Source: an uncultured Eubacteriales bacterium (lineage in GTDB: Bacteria; Bacillota; Clostridia; Oscillospirales; Oscillospiraceae). From it: a stretch of DNA of 64,000 nt. The first letter of the stretch is position 1, and each line of letters opens with the position of its first letter. Made by a program: the position numbers and the translations under genes. Shown in pieces: positions 40,832-49,203 of this stretch. The notes beneath the pieces are model-generated. The model saw only the letters and a program-made list of their open reading frames with translations. It did no database searches and was not told the origin of the DNA. Location: positions 1 to 64,000 of the forward strand of contig UREY01000008.1 in NCBI GenBank assembly GCA_900546915.1, read 5' to 3'.

Positions 40832-40855
40832 GCAGCCGCCCGGGGGGGCGGCTGC
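40832..40855 (-). terminator. GC hairpin after the YhaN-like gene
   Basis: A 9-bp GC-rich stem (40832-40840 with 40847-40855) lies about 90 bases past the ATPase stop. It lacks a T run. Confidence 0.3.
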
Positions 40856-40945
40856 GGCGGCTGAAAAACCCTGCGGGGCTTTCCGGCGTGCGATAGAATC
40901 CCCCGGGCGGCTGTCCCTTGCGCCCATGCCGGGCGGGAAGCAGGC

Positions 40946-43105
40946 TCAGCCCACCGGCTGCTGCAGCCGGGCCTCCCGGCTTTGGCAGGTGAACAGCAAG
41001 ATCTGCCGGTCCTCCCGGCGCAAAAGCTCCAGGGCGGCGGCCAGGCGGCGGTCGTCGAAGCGGGTCAGCGCGTCGTCCAGGACCAGCGGGGCCCCGGGCA
41101 GCAGCGCCCGGCTCACGGCCAGGCGCAGGGCCAGATACAGCTGATCGACGGTGCCGTCGCTGCGCCAGATCCCGGGGCGCACCGTGTTTTCACCGGCGGC
41201 CCCGGCGGACAGGGAGAGATCCCGGTCCAGAAGAAGCCGGTCGTACCGGCCCAGGGTGAGGCTGCTGAGAATCTCCCGGGCCTCGGCTGCGATTTTGGGG
41301 GCGAAGCGGCTTTGCAGATCCTGCTGCGCCTGCTCCAAAGCGGCCAGACCGGCTTGGAGCGCGGCATACCAGAGCTCCAGACGGGATACCCGGTCCGCGA
41401 GGGCCTCTTCTTGGGCTTCCAGCCGCAACCGGTCCCCCAGGGCGGCCCGGCGGCCCCGGCAGGCGTCCAGCTGGGAGCGGGTCTGGGTCCAGGCCTGCCG
41501 GACCTCCTCCAGGTCCCGGCGGCTTTCCTCCTCGGGCAAATCCAGCTGGTCGGGAAGGGGGTCGCGTTCCAAACCGGCGGTGACCGCCTCCATGGCTTGC
41601 CGGTGCCCCGTGGCCTGGGCGGCCGACCGGCAGGCGGCGGCCCAGGCGTCCCAGGCCTCCAGGGCCTGGGTTTGGGTCCGGAGGAACGCCTCGGTGTCCC
41701 CGCCGCCGGTGAGCTGGGCGAGCTTTCCCTGCAGGGCCTTGCGGCGGGTCTCCAGGGCGGCGGTCCGGCGCTGGAATGCTTCCAGGGCCCGGCGGTATTG
41801 GGCCCAGCGGGCCTGGTAGGCCTGCAGCAAGGGCTCCAGCTCCTCCGGCGCGGCGACCTGGTAATCGTCCAGGAGCTTTTGCATGTCCCGGGCGGCCTGG
41901 GCGTCGGCCGCCGCTTTTTTGCGGCGGAGGAGGAAGCCCCGGAGGAGTCCGGCCCCCCCGGCGGCCAGAAGGGCCGCGCCCGGGAGCCTCCAGAGGCCGG
42001 GCAACAGAATGAGCAGGAGCAGGCCGCACAGGGCCGCTCCCGCCCAGAGGGCCCAGGCGGTTTTTCCTGCGGCGGACGGGCCCGCCGGAGGGGACAGGGC
42101 ATCCAGCCTCCGGCGCATTTGGGACCGCGCCTGCTCGCCGTCCAGGCCGTACAGGACGGCGGGGGCCTCCGGCGGCTGGGGGGCGGGCTGCTCCATGGCT
42201 TGCTCCAGCTGCAAGGCGTCCAGCGCCGACTGCAGACTGCGCCATTGGGCCAGATTCCGCTCCGCCGCAGCCCGTTCCGGCAAGCCCGCACACTGGGCCT
42301 GGGCCCGGGCCAGCTCTTCCCGGGCCTGCCGCTCCTTGTCCCGGGCCTGGTCCACCTGGGCCAGCTTTTCCCGGTCGGCCTGCCGCTGCAGGGCGGTCAA
42401 GTGAACCTCCAGGGCCTGCTTCCGGCGGTCCAGGGCCCGAAGCCGCTCCTCCAGCCCGGCGGCCTGGACGTCCAGCTTTTGCAAAGCCTGCAATTGACTG
42501 CGGCAGGCCTCCAGCTCCCGGCGCGCCTGGGGCAGCAGGCCGGATTGGTTGTACCGGCATTTGTTTTTCAGCTCCCGCAGGCCGGAAGCCAGGGCGGGGC
42601 CGGAGGGACTGTCGTCTCCTGTGGTGACCAGCCGGTTCAACCGGTGGCTCAGGGCCTCGTCCCGGCTTACGGTCAGGTCCCGGCCCTGCAGGAAGCCGGT
42701 GCGCTGGTATACGCTGCGCTCCACGCCCAGCAGAACCTGCCCGCACCGGTCCGCCGTCAGCTCCGGGACGGGGAAACCGGTTTCCGTCTCGAAGGCGCGA
42801 AAGTGGCCCATGGGAACGCGCCCCTTGGTCTGCCGCTGGATGGTAATGCGGCGATTCTGCCACAGCACCTCCATAGAGCCCTCCATGGGCTTTCCGGACC
42901 AGGGCTTGTACCGCTCCTTGTCCGGCAGCTGGCCCTGGCGGGCCCGTTGCCGGGTGTCGATTCCGTAGAGCATGGCCAGAAGGAAGGCGCACCAGGTGCT
43001 TTTTCCCCACTCGTTGGGGGCGGTGATGAGATTCAGCCCCGGGGAAAAGGACAGGGTCTCTCCGTCCAGCTTCCCGAAGGTGGCGGTCATGGAGCAGAGG
43101 ATCAT
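40946..43105 (-). CDS. YhaN-like AAA ATPase (SbcC/Rad50-related) with internal membrane helices
   Basis: This 719-residue protein has a split ABC-type ATPase. Walker A is APNEWGKST (29-37), and Walker B is near 670-680 (LVLDDALTRFDD). Between them are two long coiled-coil arms rich in Gln, Ala, Arg and Glu. Two hydrophobic helices (about 350-393) sit in the middle of the coil, where Rad50 has its hook. The same layout occurs in Bacillus YhaN. It overlaps the YhaO-like nuclease gene (ATGA), so the pair is probably an SbcDC-like complex tethered to the membrane. Confidence 0.8.
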   Translation of the reverse strand: MILCSMTATFGKLDGETLSFSPGLNLITAPNEWGKSTWCAFLLAMLYGIDTRQRARQGQLPDKERYKPWSGKPMEGSMEVLWQNRRITIQRQTKGRVPMGHFRAFETETGFPVPELTADRCGQVLLGVERSVYQRTGFLQGRDLTVSRDEALSHRLNRLVTTGDDSPSGPALASGLRELKNKCRYNQSGLLPQARRELEACRSQLQALQKLDVQAAGLEERLRALDRRKQALEVHLTALQRQADREKLAQVDQARDKERQAREELARAQAQCAGLPERAAAERNLAQWRSLQSALDALQLEQAMEQPAPQPPEAPAVLYGLDGEQARSQMRRRLDALSPPAGPSAAGKTAWALWAGAALCGLLLLILLPGLWRLPGAALLAAGGAGLLRGFLLRRKKAAADAQAARDMQKLLDDYQVAAPEELEPLLQAYQARWAQYRRALEAFQRRTAALETRRKALQGKLAQLTGGGDTEAFLRTQTQALEAWDAWAAACRSAAQATGHRQAMEAVTAGLERDPLPDQLDLPEEESRRDLEEVRQAWTQTRSQLDACRGRRAALGDRLRLEAQEEALADRVSRLELWYAALQAGLAALEQAQQDLQSRFAPKIAAEAREILSSLTLGRYDRLLLDRDLSLSAGAAGENTVRPGIWRSDGTVDQLYLALRLAVSRALLPGAPLVLDDALTRFDDRRLAAALELLRREDRQILLFTCQSREARLQQPVG

Positions 43106-44184
43106 GGAAGCGTCACCTCCTGCCCGTCCAGAATTTGGCGGCTGATGCGGGCGGCCAGACAGAGGGCCTCCTGCTCCGCGCCTTCGGCGCGCTCAGCCGC
43201 CTCCTGCAGCAGCTGAAAATACCGGCCCTCTAAGCTGTCCTCTCCGGCTTGCTCCCACAGGTTCCGGGGCGGCATCGTCCGGTCCTGCAGCTGAAGAGAA
43301 AAGAAGCGGCCCTCCAGGGCGCGGCGGAGCGCCTCGCAGTTCACAGGCGGCGCTTCCCCCGTCAAAGTGATGCGGTATACGTCCTGCTCGGTACCGGCAG
43401 GCAGCCGGGCCGAAACGGCCCGCAGGGGGTCCGGCCCGGCCGGGACGGACAGGTCCATATAGCGGCCCGCTGCAGAGGGCACAAAGGTCGCCTCGGCATG
43501 GCCCGGGGAGACCTCCGCCAGGTATACGCCCTTCACGCCGGTCTCGTCGAACCCCCGTCCCATGGGACAGCCCGGCCAGGCGCAAAGGGTGTGGCCTGCC
43601 CGGAGCGTTCCTTTTGTGTGAATGTGCCCCAGAGCCAGGTAGGCAAGGCCGGAGGCCTCCACCTGGGCCCGGGTTACGGGGCAGCAGGGGGAGGCGGGGT
43701 TCACCGGGTCTGCGTGGAGGACCATCAGCTGCAGGGGCTCTTCCCCCGGGGCCCGGAACCCCTCCAGCAGGCCGGGGCAGTCCATGCTGGAAAATCCCGC
43801 GCCCCAGACCCGGCAGTCCAGCTCCGGCAGGCAGACGGAGGTGAGCTCCGGCTGCGTGAAAATATGTACGTTTTTCGGCCACGCAATCTGAAGGTAGGGA
43901 GAATCCGCCGTCAGATAATCGTGGTTTCCGGGAGCCACGAAAACCGGCGCCTCCATGGCCTCCAGGATCTCGGCCAGAACCCGCGCCTCCTCCCGGCAGC
44001 CTTGGGGCCGGTCCAGCAGGTCCCCGGCCAGCAGGACCAGCCGACAATCCAGGTCCTGCCGCAGCCGACATAAATCCGCCAGAACGGACCGCAGCTGCTG
44101 TCGGCGGCGGGCGGCCTGCTCCGGCGGCAGGCTCCGAAACCGGGCGCCCAGATGAAAGTCCGCTGCGTGTAAAATTTTAATCAT
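43102..44184 (-). CDS. YhaO-like metallophosphoesterase (SbcD/Mre11-related nuclease)
   Basis: This 360-residue protein has the Mre11/SbcD metal-binding motifs: HAADFHLG (6-13), LAGDLLD (about 52-58), GNHD (about 87-90), LHADPV and LGHIHTKG. It is the likely nuclease partner of the YhaN-like ATPase whose start it overlaps. Its own ATG overlaps the YmdB stop by 8 bases. The complex probably processes DNA ends or damaged DNA; this is inferred from the family. Confidence 0.85.
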   Translation of the reverse strand: MIKILHAADFHLGARFRSLPPEQAARRRQQLRSVLADLCRLRQDLDCRLVLLAGDLLDRPQGCREEARVLAEILEAMEAPVFVAPGNHDYLTADSPYLQIAWPKNVHIFTQPELTSVCLPELDCRVWGAGFSSMDCPGLLEGFRAPGEEPLQLMVLHADPVNPASPCCPVTRAQVEASGLAYLALGHIHTKGTLRAGHTLCAWPGCPMGRGFDETGVKGVYLAEVSPGHAEATFVPSAAGRYMDLSVPAGPDPLRAVSARLPAGTEQDVYRITLTGEAPPVNCEALRRALEGRFFSLQLQDRTMPPRNLWEQAGEDSLEGRYFQLLQEAAERAEGAEQEALCLAARISRQILDGQEVTLP

Positions 44185-44950
44185 AGACGCTCACCCGCTG
44201 CGTGCTCCGGCACCGGCCGGTTTCGTCCAGGGTAAAGACCACGCCCTCCAGCTTGCCGGGGCCGGGGGCGGGCTGATAGCGCCCCGCCAGATCGCCCCGG
44301 AACCGGGCCACGGACAGGTCGGGGCGGATGCCCAAAATGGAGTTTTTGGGACCCGTCATCCCCAGATCCGTGACAAAGCCCGTGCGCTTCGGCAGGATCT
44401 GGTTGTCTGCGGTGGGCACATGGGTGTGCGTCCCCCACACGGCGCTGACCCGGCCGTCCAGCATATGGCCCATGGCCAGCTTTTCCGAGGTGGCCTCGGC
44501 GTGGATTTCCACCAAAATGAAGGTCGTCTTCACCTGGCGCAGGATTTTGTCCACCTGCAAAAAGGGATTGTCCGGGTTATAGTCCATGTGACACCGGCCG
44601 ATGAGGTCGATGACCGTCACCTCTCCCATGGGGCTGTCGAACACGCCCCAGCCCCGGCCCGGCAGCTGAGGCGCCAGGTTGGCCGGACGCAAAATCCGGG
44701 GGCAGTCGTCCAGAAAGGGACAGATTTCCCGGCGGCCGAAGGTGTGGTTGCCCATGGTGATGACGTCGGCTCCCGCGTCCAGGATCGTCTCCGCCTGTTC
44801 CCGGGTGATGCCCAGGATGGCGGCGTTTTCTCCGTTGACCACGGTAAAATCCGCCTTCACCTGCTTCCGCAACCGGGGCAGATGGGTTTCAATCATCGTA
44901 ACGCCGCAACCGGCGACCACGTCGCCTACGGCCAGTACATTCCATTCCAT
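44177..44950 (-). CDS. ymdB: YmdB-type 2',3'-cyclic nucleotide phosphodiesterase
   Basis: This 257-residue metallophosphoesterase has motifs AVGDVV (near 7-12), VNGENAA, MGNHTF and WGTHTHVPTAD, matching the YmdB family. Bacillus YmdB hydrolyses 2',3'-cyclic AMP and affects biofilm and motility decisions. The gene has a strong promoter at 45025-45053, AAAGGAG 9 bases before the ATG, and leads the operon with the YhaO/YhaN-like genes. Confidence 0.9.
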   Translation of the reverse strand: MEWNVLAVGDVVAGCGVTMIETHLPRLRKQVKADFTVVNGENAAILGITREQAETILDAGADVITMGNHTFGRREICPFLDDCPRILRPANLAPQLPGRGWGVFDSPMGEVTVIDLIGRCHMDYNPDNPFLQVDKILRQVKTTFILVEIHAEATSEKLAMGHMLDGRVSAVWGTHTHVPTADNQILPKRTGFVTDLGMTGPKNSILGIRPDLSVARFRGDLAGRYQPAPGPGKLEGVVFTLDETGRCRSTQRVSVYD

Positions 44951-45024
44951 TTGTCAGTTCTCCTTTCGGAAAAAGAGGGGTGCTGCCGCCCGTTTCCCGT
45001 GGGCAATTTACGGGCGCAATCCCC

Positions 45025-45053
45025 ATTATACCCCAAGTTTCCTCCCATTGCAA
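45025..45053 (-). promoter_or_regulatory. Promoter of the ymdB operon
   Basis: On the minus strand TTGCAA (45048-45053), 17 bases and TATAAT (45025-45030) form a strong promoter. Confidence 0.75.
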
Positions 45054-45125
45054 CGTGGCGGGCCGCCGCGATCCGTCTCTTTTTCTGCCGGTTTGCCCAG
45101 CTTCTGGAAAGCCGCGCAGCCGTCG

Positions 45126-45154
45126 TTGCATTTTGCATCGGACCGTGCTATACT
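45126..45154 (+). promoter_or_regulatory. Promoter of mnmE
   Basis: TTGCAT (45126-45131), 17 bases and TATACT (45149-45154) lie about 30 bases upstream of the mnmE start. Confidence 0.75.
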
Positions 45155-45187
45155 GTTTTTTACATTAGAATGTCAGGAGGGGTTGCG

Positions 45188-46549
45188 GTGTCTCATGTCA
45201 TTGCCGCCGTATCCACAGGAAGTCAGATCAGCGCCATCGGCATTCTGCGCCTGTCGGGCTCCGGCTGCGGGCAGGTGGCCGGGCGGGTATTTCGGGCCAA
45301 AAACGGCCGTCCTTTGACGGAAGCGCCCAACCGGAAGCTGATTCTGGGGACGCTTTTGGACCGGCAGGGCCGGACGCTGGACCAGTGCATGGCGGTGTAC
45401 ACCCGGGGGCCCCACAGCTATACCGGGGAGGACACCGTGGAGCTGCACTGCCACGGCTCTCCGGCCGTGCTGGCTGCGGGGCTGGAGGCCCTGTATCAGG
45501 CGGGGGCCCGGCCCGCCGGCCGGGGAGAGTTTACCAAGCGGGCTTTTCTCAACGGGCGCATGGATCTGACCCAGGCGGAGGCCGTCATCGATTTGATTGA
45601 AGCCGAGACGGCGGATGCCGCCGCCAATGCCGCCGGACAGGTGGGCGGCGCGCTGACGGCCCGGCTGGAGCCGGTTTATGAAGTGCTGACCGACCTGTGC
45701 AGCCATTTTCACGCGGTTTTGGACTATCCGGATGAGGAGATCGATGCCTTTTCCCTGGCCTCGTATGAAGATGCCCTGAGCGGGGCCCAGGAGACCCTGC
45801 AGGCGCTTTTGGCCACGGCCAACCGGGGCCGGGTGCTGCGCAACGGGGTGCGGGCGGTCATTCTGGGGAAGCCCAACGTGGGCAAATCCAGCCTGCTGAA
45901 CGCTCTGGCCGGTTTTCAGCGGGTCATTGTCACCGAGCAGCCCGGCACCACCCGAGACACGGTGGAGGAGTCCGTGCTGGTGGGCTCCGTGCGCCTGCGG
46001 CTGACGGATACGGCGGGAATCCGGGACGCCTCGGATCAGGTGGAGGCCCTGGGGGTGGCCCGCTCGGTGGAGGCGGCCCGGGGCGCGGACCTGGCCCTGT
46101 TTGTCTGCGACGGCAGCCGTCCCCTGGAGCAGGAGGACGCGGACGCCATGGAAGCGGCCCGGCAGGCCCGGTATGCCCTCTGCCTGCTGAACAAGCAGGA
46201 TTTGCCCAGCCGGGTGGACAGGGCCTGCCTGCCCTTTGAAACCGTGCTGCCGGTATCGGCGAAAGAAGGCACGGGCCTGGAGGCGCTGGCTCCCATCCTG
46301 GAGGCCCGGTTCGGCCCGGGAGGGGCCTGCGACGGCTCCATTGTCACCAATGCCCGCCAGGCCGATGCCGTGCGCCGGGCTGCGGAGGCTCTGGGCCGGG
46401 CCCGGGCGGGGCTCGCCGCAGGCCTCACCCCCGACGCGGTGCTCATCGATGTGGAAGAAGCCATGGAGGCGATGGGTGAGCTCACAGGAAGGACGGTCCG
46501 GGAGGACATCACCAACCGGATTTTTGAACGGTTCTGCGTGGGAAAATAG
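45188..46549 (+). CDS. mnmE: tRNA modification GTPase MnmE
   Basis: This 453-residue GTPase modifies the wobble uridine of certain tRNAs together with MnmG. An N-terminal folate-binding domain (about 1-118, with GEFTKRAFLNGRMDLTQAEA) leads into a helical domain with an inserted G domain. The G domain has Walker A GKPNVGKSS, DTAG and NKQD. The C-terminal CVGK carries the essential Cys450. The GTG at 45188 is 7 bases after AGGAGG. Its partner mnmG is not in the window. Confidence 0.95.
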   Translation: MSHVIAAVSTGSQISAIGILRLSGSGCGQVAGRVFRAKNGRPLTEAPNRKLILGTLLDRQGRTLDQCMAVYTRGPHSYTGEDTVELHCHGSPAVLAAGLEALYQAGARPAGRGEFTKRAFLNGRMDLTQAEAVIDLIEAETADAAANAAGQVGGALTARLEPVYEVLTDLCSHFHAVLDYPDEEIDAFSLASYEDALSGAQETLQALLATANRGRVLRNGVRAVILGKPNVGKSSLLNALAGFQRVIVTEQPGTTRDTVEESVLVGSVRLRLTDTAGIRDASDQVEALGVARSVEAARGADLALFVCDGSRPLEQEDADAMEAARQARYALCLLNKQDLPSRVDRACLPFETVLPVSAKEGTGLEALAPILEARFGPGGACDGSIVTNARQADAVRRAAEALGRARAGLAAGLTPDAVLIDVEEAMEAMGELTGRTVREDITNRIFERFCVGK

Positions 46550-46579
46550 GGCCGGAACCGGGCGGCCCACAGGAGCTTT

Positions 46580-46598
46580 TTCCATGGGACCCATGGAA
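46580..46598. repeat. Perfect palindrome upstream of the cysteine desulfurase gene
   Basis: TTCCATGGG-a-CCCATGGAA (9-bp arms around one base) lies in the mnmE to desulfurase gap, 25 bases before the desulfurase start. It may be an operator or a short hairpin near the ribosome site. Confidence 0.4.
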
Positions 46599-46623
46599 CT
46601 TCCCGGTAGGAGGTAACGATAGG

Positions 46624-47751
46624 ATGTTGGCATATTTGGATAATTCCGCCACGACCAAGCCCTGCCCCGAGGCGGTGGCGGCCATGGTGGATGCGCTGGA
46701 AACCGGCTGGGGCAATCCCAGCGCCCTGTACCGGTTCGGGATGGATGCGGCCCGGCGGCTGCGTGTGGCGAGAGAGCAGGTGGCCAAGGCCCTGGGCGCG
46801 GAGCCGGACCGGGTATTTTTTACCTCCGGCGGCACCGAGGCGGACAACTGGGCCGTCGGCTCCTCCATGGAGCGCATGGGCAAGCGGGGTAAGCATGTGG
46901 TCACCACGGCGGTGGAGCACCACGCGGTTTTGAACCCGGTCAAGCGCCTGGAGGAGCGGGGGTTTGCGGTCACGTACCTGGAGCCCGACGCCTCGGGCCG
47001 GATTGGTCTGGAGGATTTCAAGCAGGCGCTTCGCCCGGATACGGTGTTTGTGTCCGTGATGATGGTCAACAACGAGTCCGGCGCCGTCATGCCGGTGGGG
47101 GCTATGGCAAAATGGACCCGCCGATTGGCCCCTCAGGCGATTTTTCACACCGACGCCGTGCAGGGCTTTTTGAAGGTTCCCTTCCAGGCCGGGACCTTGG
47201 GGGCGGATTTGATCTCCGTCTCCTCCCACAAGATTCACGGCCCCAAGGGGGCGGGCGCGCTGTATGTGCGCCGGGGCTTGCCCCTGCCGCCCTTCCTTTT
47301 GGGCGGCGGCCAGGAGGGAGGATACCGCAGCGGCACGGAGGCCGTTCCGGCGGTGGTCGGCTTTGGGGCGGCCTGCGCCGCCGCGCTGCCCACCTTGCGC
47401 CGGGACCTGGACCGGGAGGCGGCTCTGCGGGACCGCTGCGCCGGGCTTCTGGAGGAGATTCCGGGGGTGCAGGTTTTGGGCGCCCGGGAAGCGCCCCACA
47501 TTCTTCTGGCCTCGATTCCCGGCGTGCCGGTGCAGAACACCATCAATCTTTTGCAGGATCTGGAGATTTGCGTCTCGGCCGGTTCCGCCTGCGCCAAGGG
47601 ACACCGGAGCCATGTGCTGCAGGCGATGAAGCTGCCGCCGGAGGTAATCGACGGCGCCTTCCGGATTTCTCTGAGCCGGTTTACCACGCCGGAGGAGGTG
47701 GACCGGCTGGCGGAGGGCGTCCGGGCGGTGGTGCGCCGGATGAAGCCGTAG
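46624..47751 (+). CDS. Cysteine desulfurase (NifS/IscS family)
   Basis: This 375-residue PLP enzyme removes sulfur from cysteine for Fe-S clusters or thio-modified tRNA. His100 (VEHH) and the PLP-binding Lys203 (SSHKIHGPKG) are present. The persulfide Cys323 lies in SAGSACAKG, a short-loop form. AGGAGG precedes the ATG. It follows mnmE, with a 74-base gap, which may suggest a tRNA-thiolation role like desulfurases beside mnmA; neither mnmA nor iscU is in view. Confidence 0.92.
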   Translation: MLAYLDNSATTKPCPEAVAAMVDALETGWGNPSALYRFGMDAARRLRVAREQVAKALGAEPDRVFFTSGGTEADNWAVGSSMERMGKRGKHVVTTAVEHHAVLNPVKRLEERGFAVTYLEPDASGRIGLEDFKQALRPDTVFVSVMMVNNESGAVMPVGAMAKWTRRLAPQAIFHTDAVQGFLKVPFQAGTLGADLISVSSHKIHGPKGAGALYVRRGLPLPPFLLGGGQEGGYRSGTEAVPAVVGFGAACAAALPTLRRDLDREAALRDRCAGLLEEIPGVQVLGAREAPHILLASIPGVPVQNTINLLQDLEICVSAGSACAKGHRSHVLQAMKLPPEVIDGAFRISLSRFTTPEEVDRLAEGVRAVVRRMKP

Positions 47752-47794
47752 GCGGCAGGTCGGCTTGGCCGGGAAATCGGAGGATCTGCGGCAA

Positions 47795-47827
47795 TTCTGG
47801 CCGGAAAGTCCCGCTTTCCGGCCAGAA
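47795..47827. terminator. Hairpin between convergent genes
   Basis: A perfect 14-bp stem (47795-47808 with 47814-47827, 5-base loop) lies after the desulfurase gene and before the end of the convergent small gene. There is no T run. Confidence 0.5.
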
Positions 47828-47860
47828 GGCGTTTCGGTATGGGTGGGGCGGACTGAGGCG

Positions 47861-48070
47861 TTACGACAGGCCTCCCGTGACGAAACGCATGACATAATTC
47901 CACAGTTCCCGCTCGCTGGGGGCGCTTTTCGCGCCTTCAATCCAATTGCGCTGGGCTTCCTCTTCCATAGCGCCGTACTTCTCCATGGCGCCGGGATATT
48001 GAAGCATCGCCATTCCCAGGGCCATGGGAACGCCCTCCGGGAACAAGGGGCGGTCGGGTCCTTCCAACAT
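47861..48070 (-). CDS. Small hypothetical protein, 69 residues
   Basis: I do not recognise this protein. It begins MLEGPDRPLFPEGVPMALGMAM and has a Met-rich, amphipathic centre and an acidic second half (EEEAQRNWIEGAK). There is no signal peptide or membrane helix. The ATG at 48070 is 8 bases after AAGGAGG, a strong site, so it is probably real. A 13-codon extension upstream has no such site. It stands alone on the minus strand between the desulfurase and the hydrolase genes. Confidence 0.65.
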   Translation of the reverse strand: MLEGPDRPLFPEGVPMALGMAMLQYPGAMEKYGAMEEEAQRNWIEGAKSAPSERELWNYVMRFVTGGLS

Positions 48071-48187
48071 CGGCGTATCCTCCTTTCCTTTTTCCACAGC
48101 TTTCCCCAATTCCGAGGAATTATCAGGGAGCGTCCCGCCGGTTGATCCGGAAAATCATGAAATTTTTGTAGAAACGAGGAGGACGAA

Positions 48188-49069
48188 ATGGAGTTTTTTC
48201 ACATTGCGCTGCTGCAAATCGCCCCTTGCGACGGCTTGGCGGAGAATTTGGAAAAGGGGATCCGGTTTTGCAAACAGGCCAAGGCCATGGGGGCGGATCT
48301 CGCCCTGTTTCCGGAGATGTGGAGCAACGGATACCGCATTTACAACCGGCCGGTTGCCCAGTGGGCCGCAGAGGCCGTTCCCGCCGGGGGCGGCTTTGTG
48401 GGCGCCTTCCAGAGCCTGGCCAAGGAGCTGAACATGGCCGTGGGCATCACGCTGCTGGAACAGTACGAAGCGGCTCCCCGGAATACCCTGATTTTGTTCG
48501 ACCGGTTTGGAAAGCGGGCGTTCACCTATGCCAAGGTCCACACCTGCGATTTCGACGTGGAGCGGAACCTGACGCCCGGGGAGGATTTTTATGTCGCCTC
48601 CTTGGACACGGCCCGGGGCGAAATCAAGGTGGGCGCCATGATTTGCTACGACCGGGAATTCCCGGAGAGCGCCAGAATTTTGATGCTGAAGGGCGCGGAG
48701 CTGATTTTGGTTCCCAACGCCTGCCCCATGGAGATCAACCGCCTTTCCCAGCTTCGCGCCAGAGCCTTTGAGAATATGCTGGCCGTCGCGACCTGCAATT
48801 ATCCGGATTCGGTCCCGGATTGCAACGGCGGCTCCAGCGTATTCGACGGGGTGGCGTATCTTCCGGAGCAGGACGGCTCCCGGGATACCTGTATCCTGCA
48901 GGCCGGCGGCGAGGAGGGGATTTATCTGGCGCGGCTGGATTTGCAGCAGCTGCGCCGGTACCGCGAGACGGAGGTCCACGGCAATGCGTACCGGCGTCCG
49001 AAACGGTACGGCCTGCTGGTGGATACCCAGAGGCGGGAGCCCTTCCTCCGGCCGGATTACCGGGGGTAA
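48188..49069 (+). CDS. Carbon-nitrogen hydrolase (nitrilase superfamily)
   Basis: This 293-residue enzyme has the catalytic triad of the superfamily: Glu in LFPEMW (about 43), Lys in YAKVHTC (about 119) and Cys in MICYDREFPES (about 157). It probably hydrolyses an amide or N-carbamoyl compound; the substrate is unknown. GAGGAGG lies 5 bases before the ATG. It is likely monocistronic; the next gene has its own promoter. Confidence 0.88.
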   Translation: MEFFHIALLQIAPCDGLAENLEKGIRFCKQAKAMGADLALFPEMWSNGYRIYNRPVAQWAAEAVPAGGGFVGAFQSLAKELNMAVGITLLEQYEAAPRNTLILFDRFGKRAFTYAKVHTCDFDVERNLTPGEDFYVASLDTARGEIKVGAMICYDREFPESARILMLKGAELILVPNACPMEINRLSQLRARAFENMLAVATCNYPDSVPDCNGGSSVFDGVAYLPEQDGSRDTCILQAGGEEGIYLARLDLQQLRRYRETEVHGNAYRRPKRYGLLVDTQRREPFLRPDYRG

Positions 49070-49119
49070 GGGGCGGGGGAGAGGCCCGTCGCGCTCTGCC
49101 GAGCCGGAGAAGATATGGC

Positions 49120-49148
49120 TTGAATCTATCCGGGGGATTTGGTATAAT
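49120..49148 (+). promoter_or_regulatory. Promoter of the gdpP-rplI-dnaB operon
   Basis: TTGAAT (49120-49125), 17 bases and TATAAT (49143-49148) form a strong promoter about 50 bases before gdpP. Confidence 0.75.
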
Positions 49149-49203
49149 ATGTTCAACTTTTCGTCGATACAAGCTTAGGAAGCCGGGTAGAGGAGGGAGA
49201 TTT

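Noticed and set aside
40832..40855. GC hairpin after the YhaN-like gene as a true terminator
   Set aside because: It lacks a T run and lies about 90 bases from the stop, so it is listed only with low confidence.
40982..43216. A 744-codon open frame on the + strand opposite the YhaN-like ATPase, and a 606-codon frame (41190-43010) on the minus strand
   Set aside because: Both are GC-driven shadows of the ATPase gene; their translations are low-complexity Gly/Pro/Arg/Gln with no domain, and the ATPase frame has Walker motifs.
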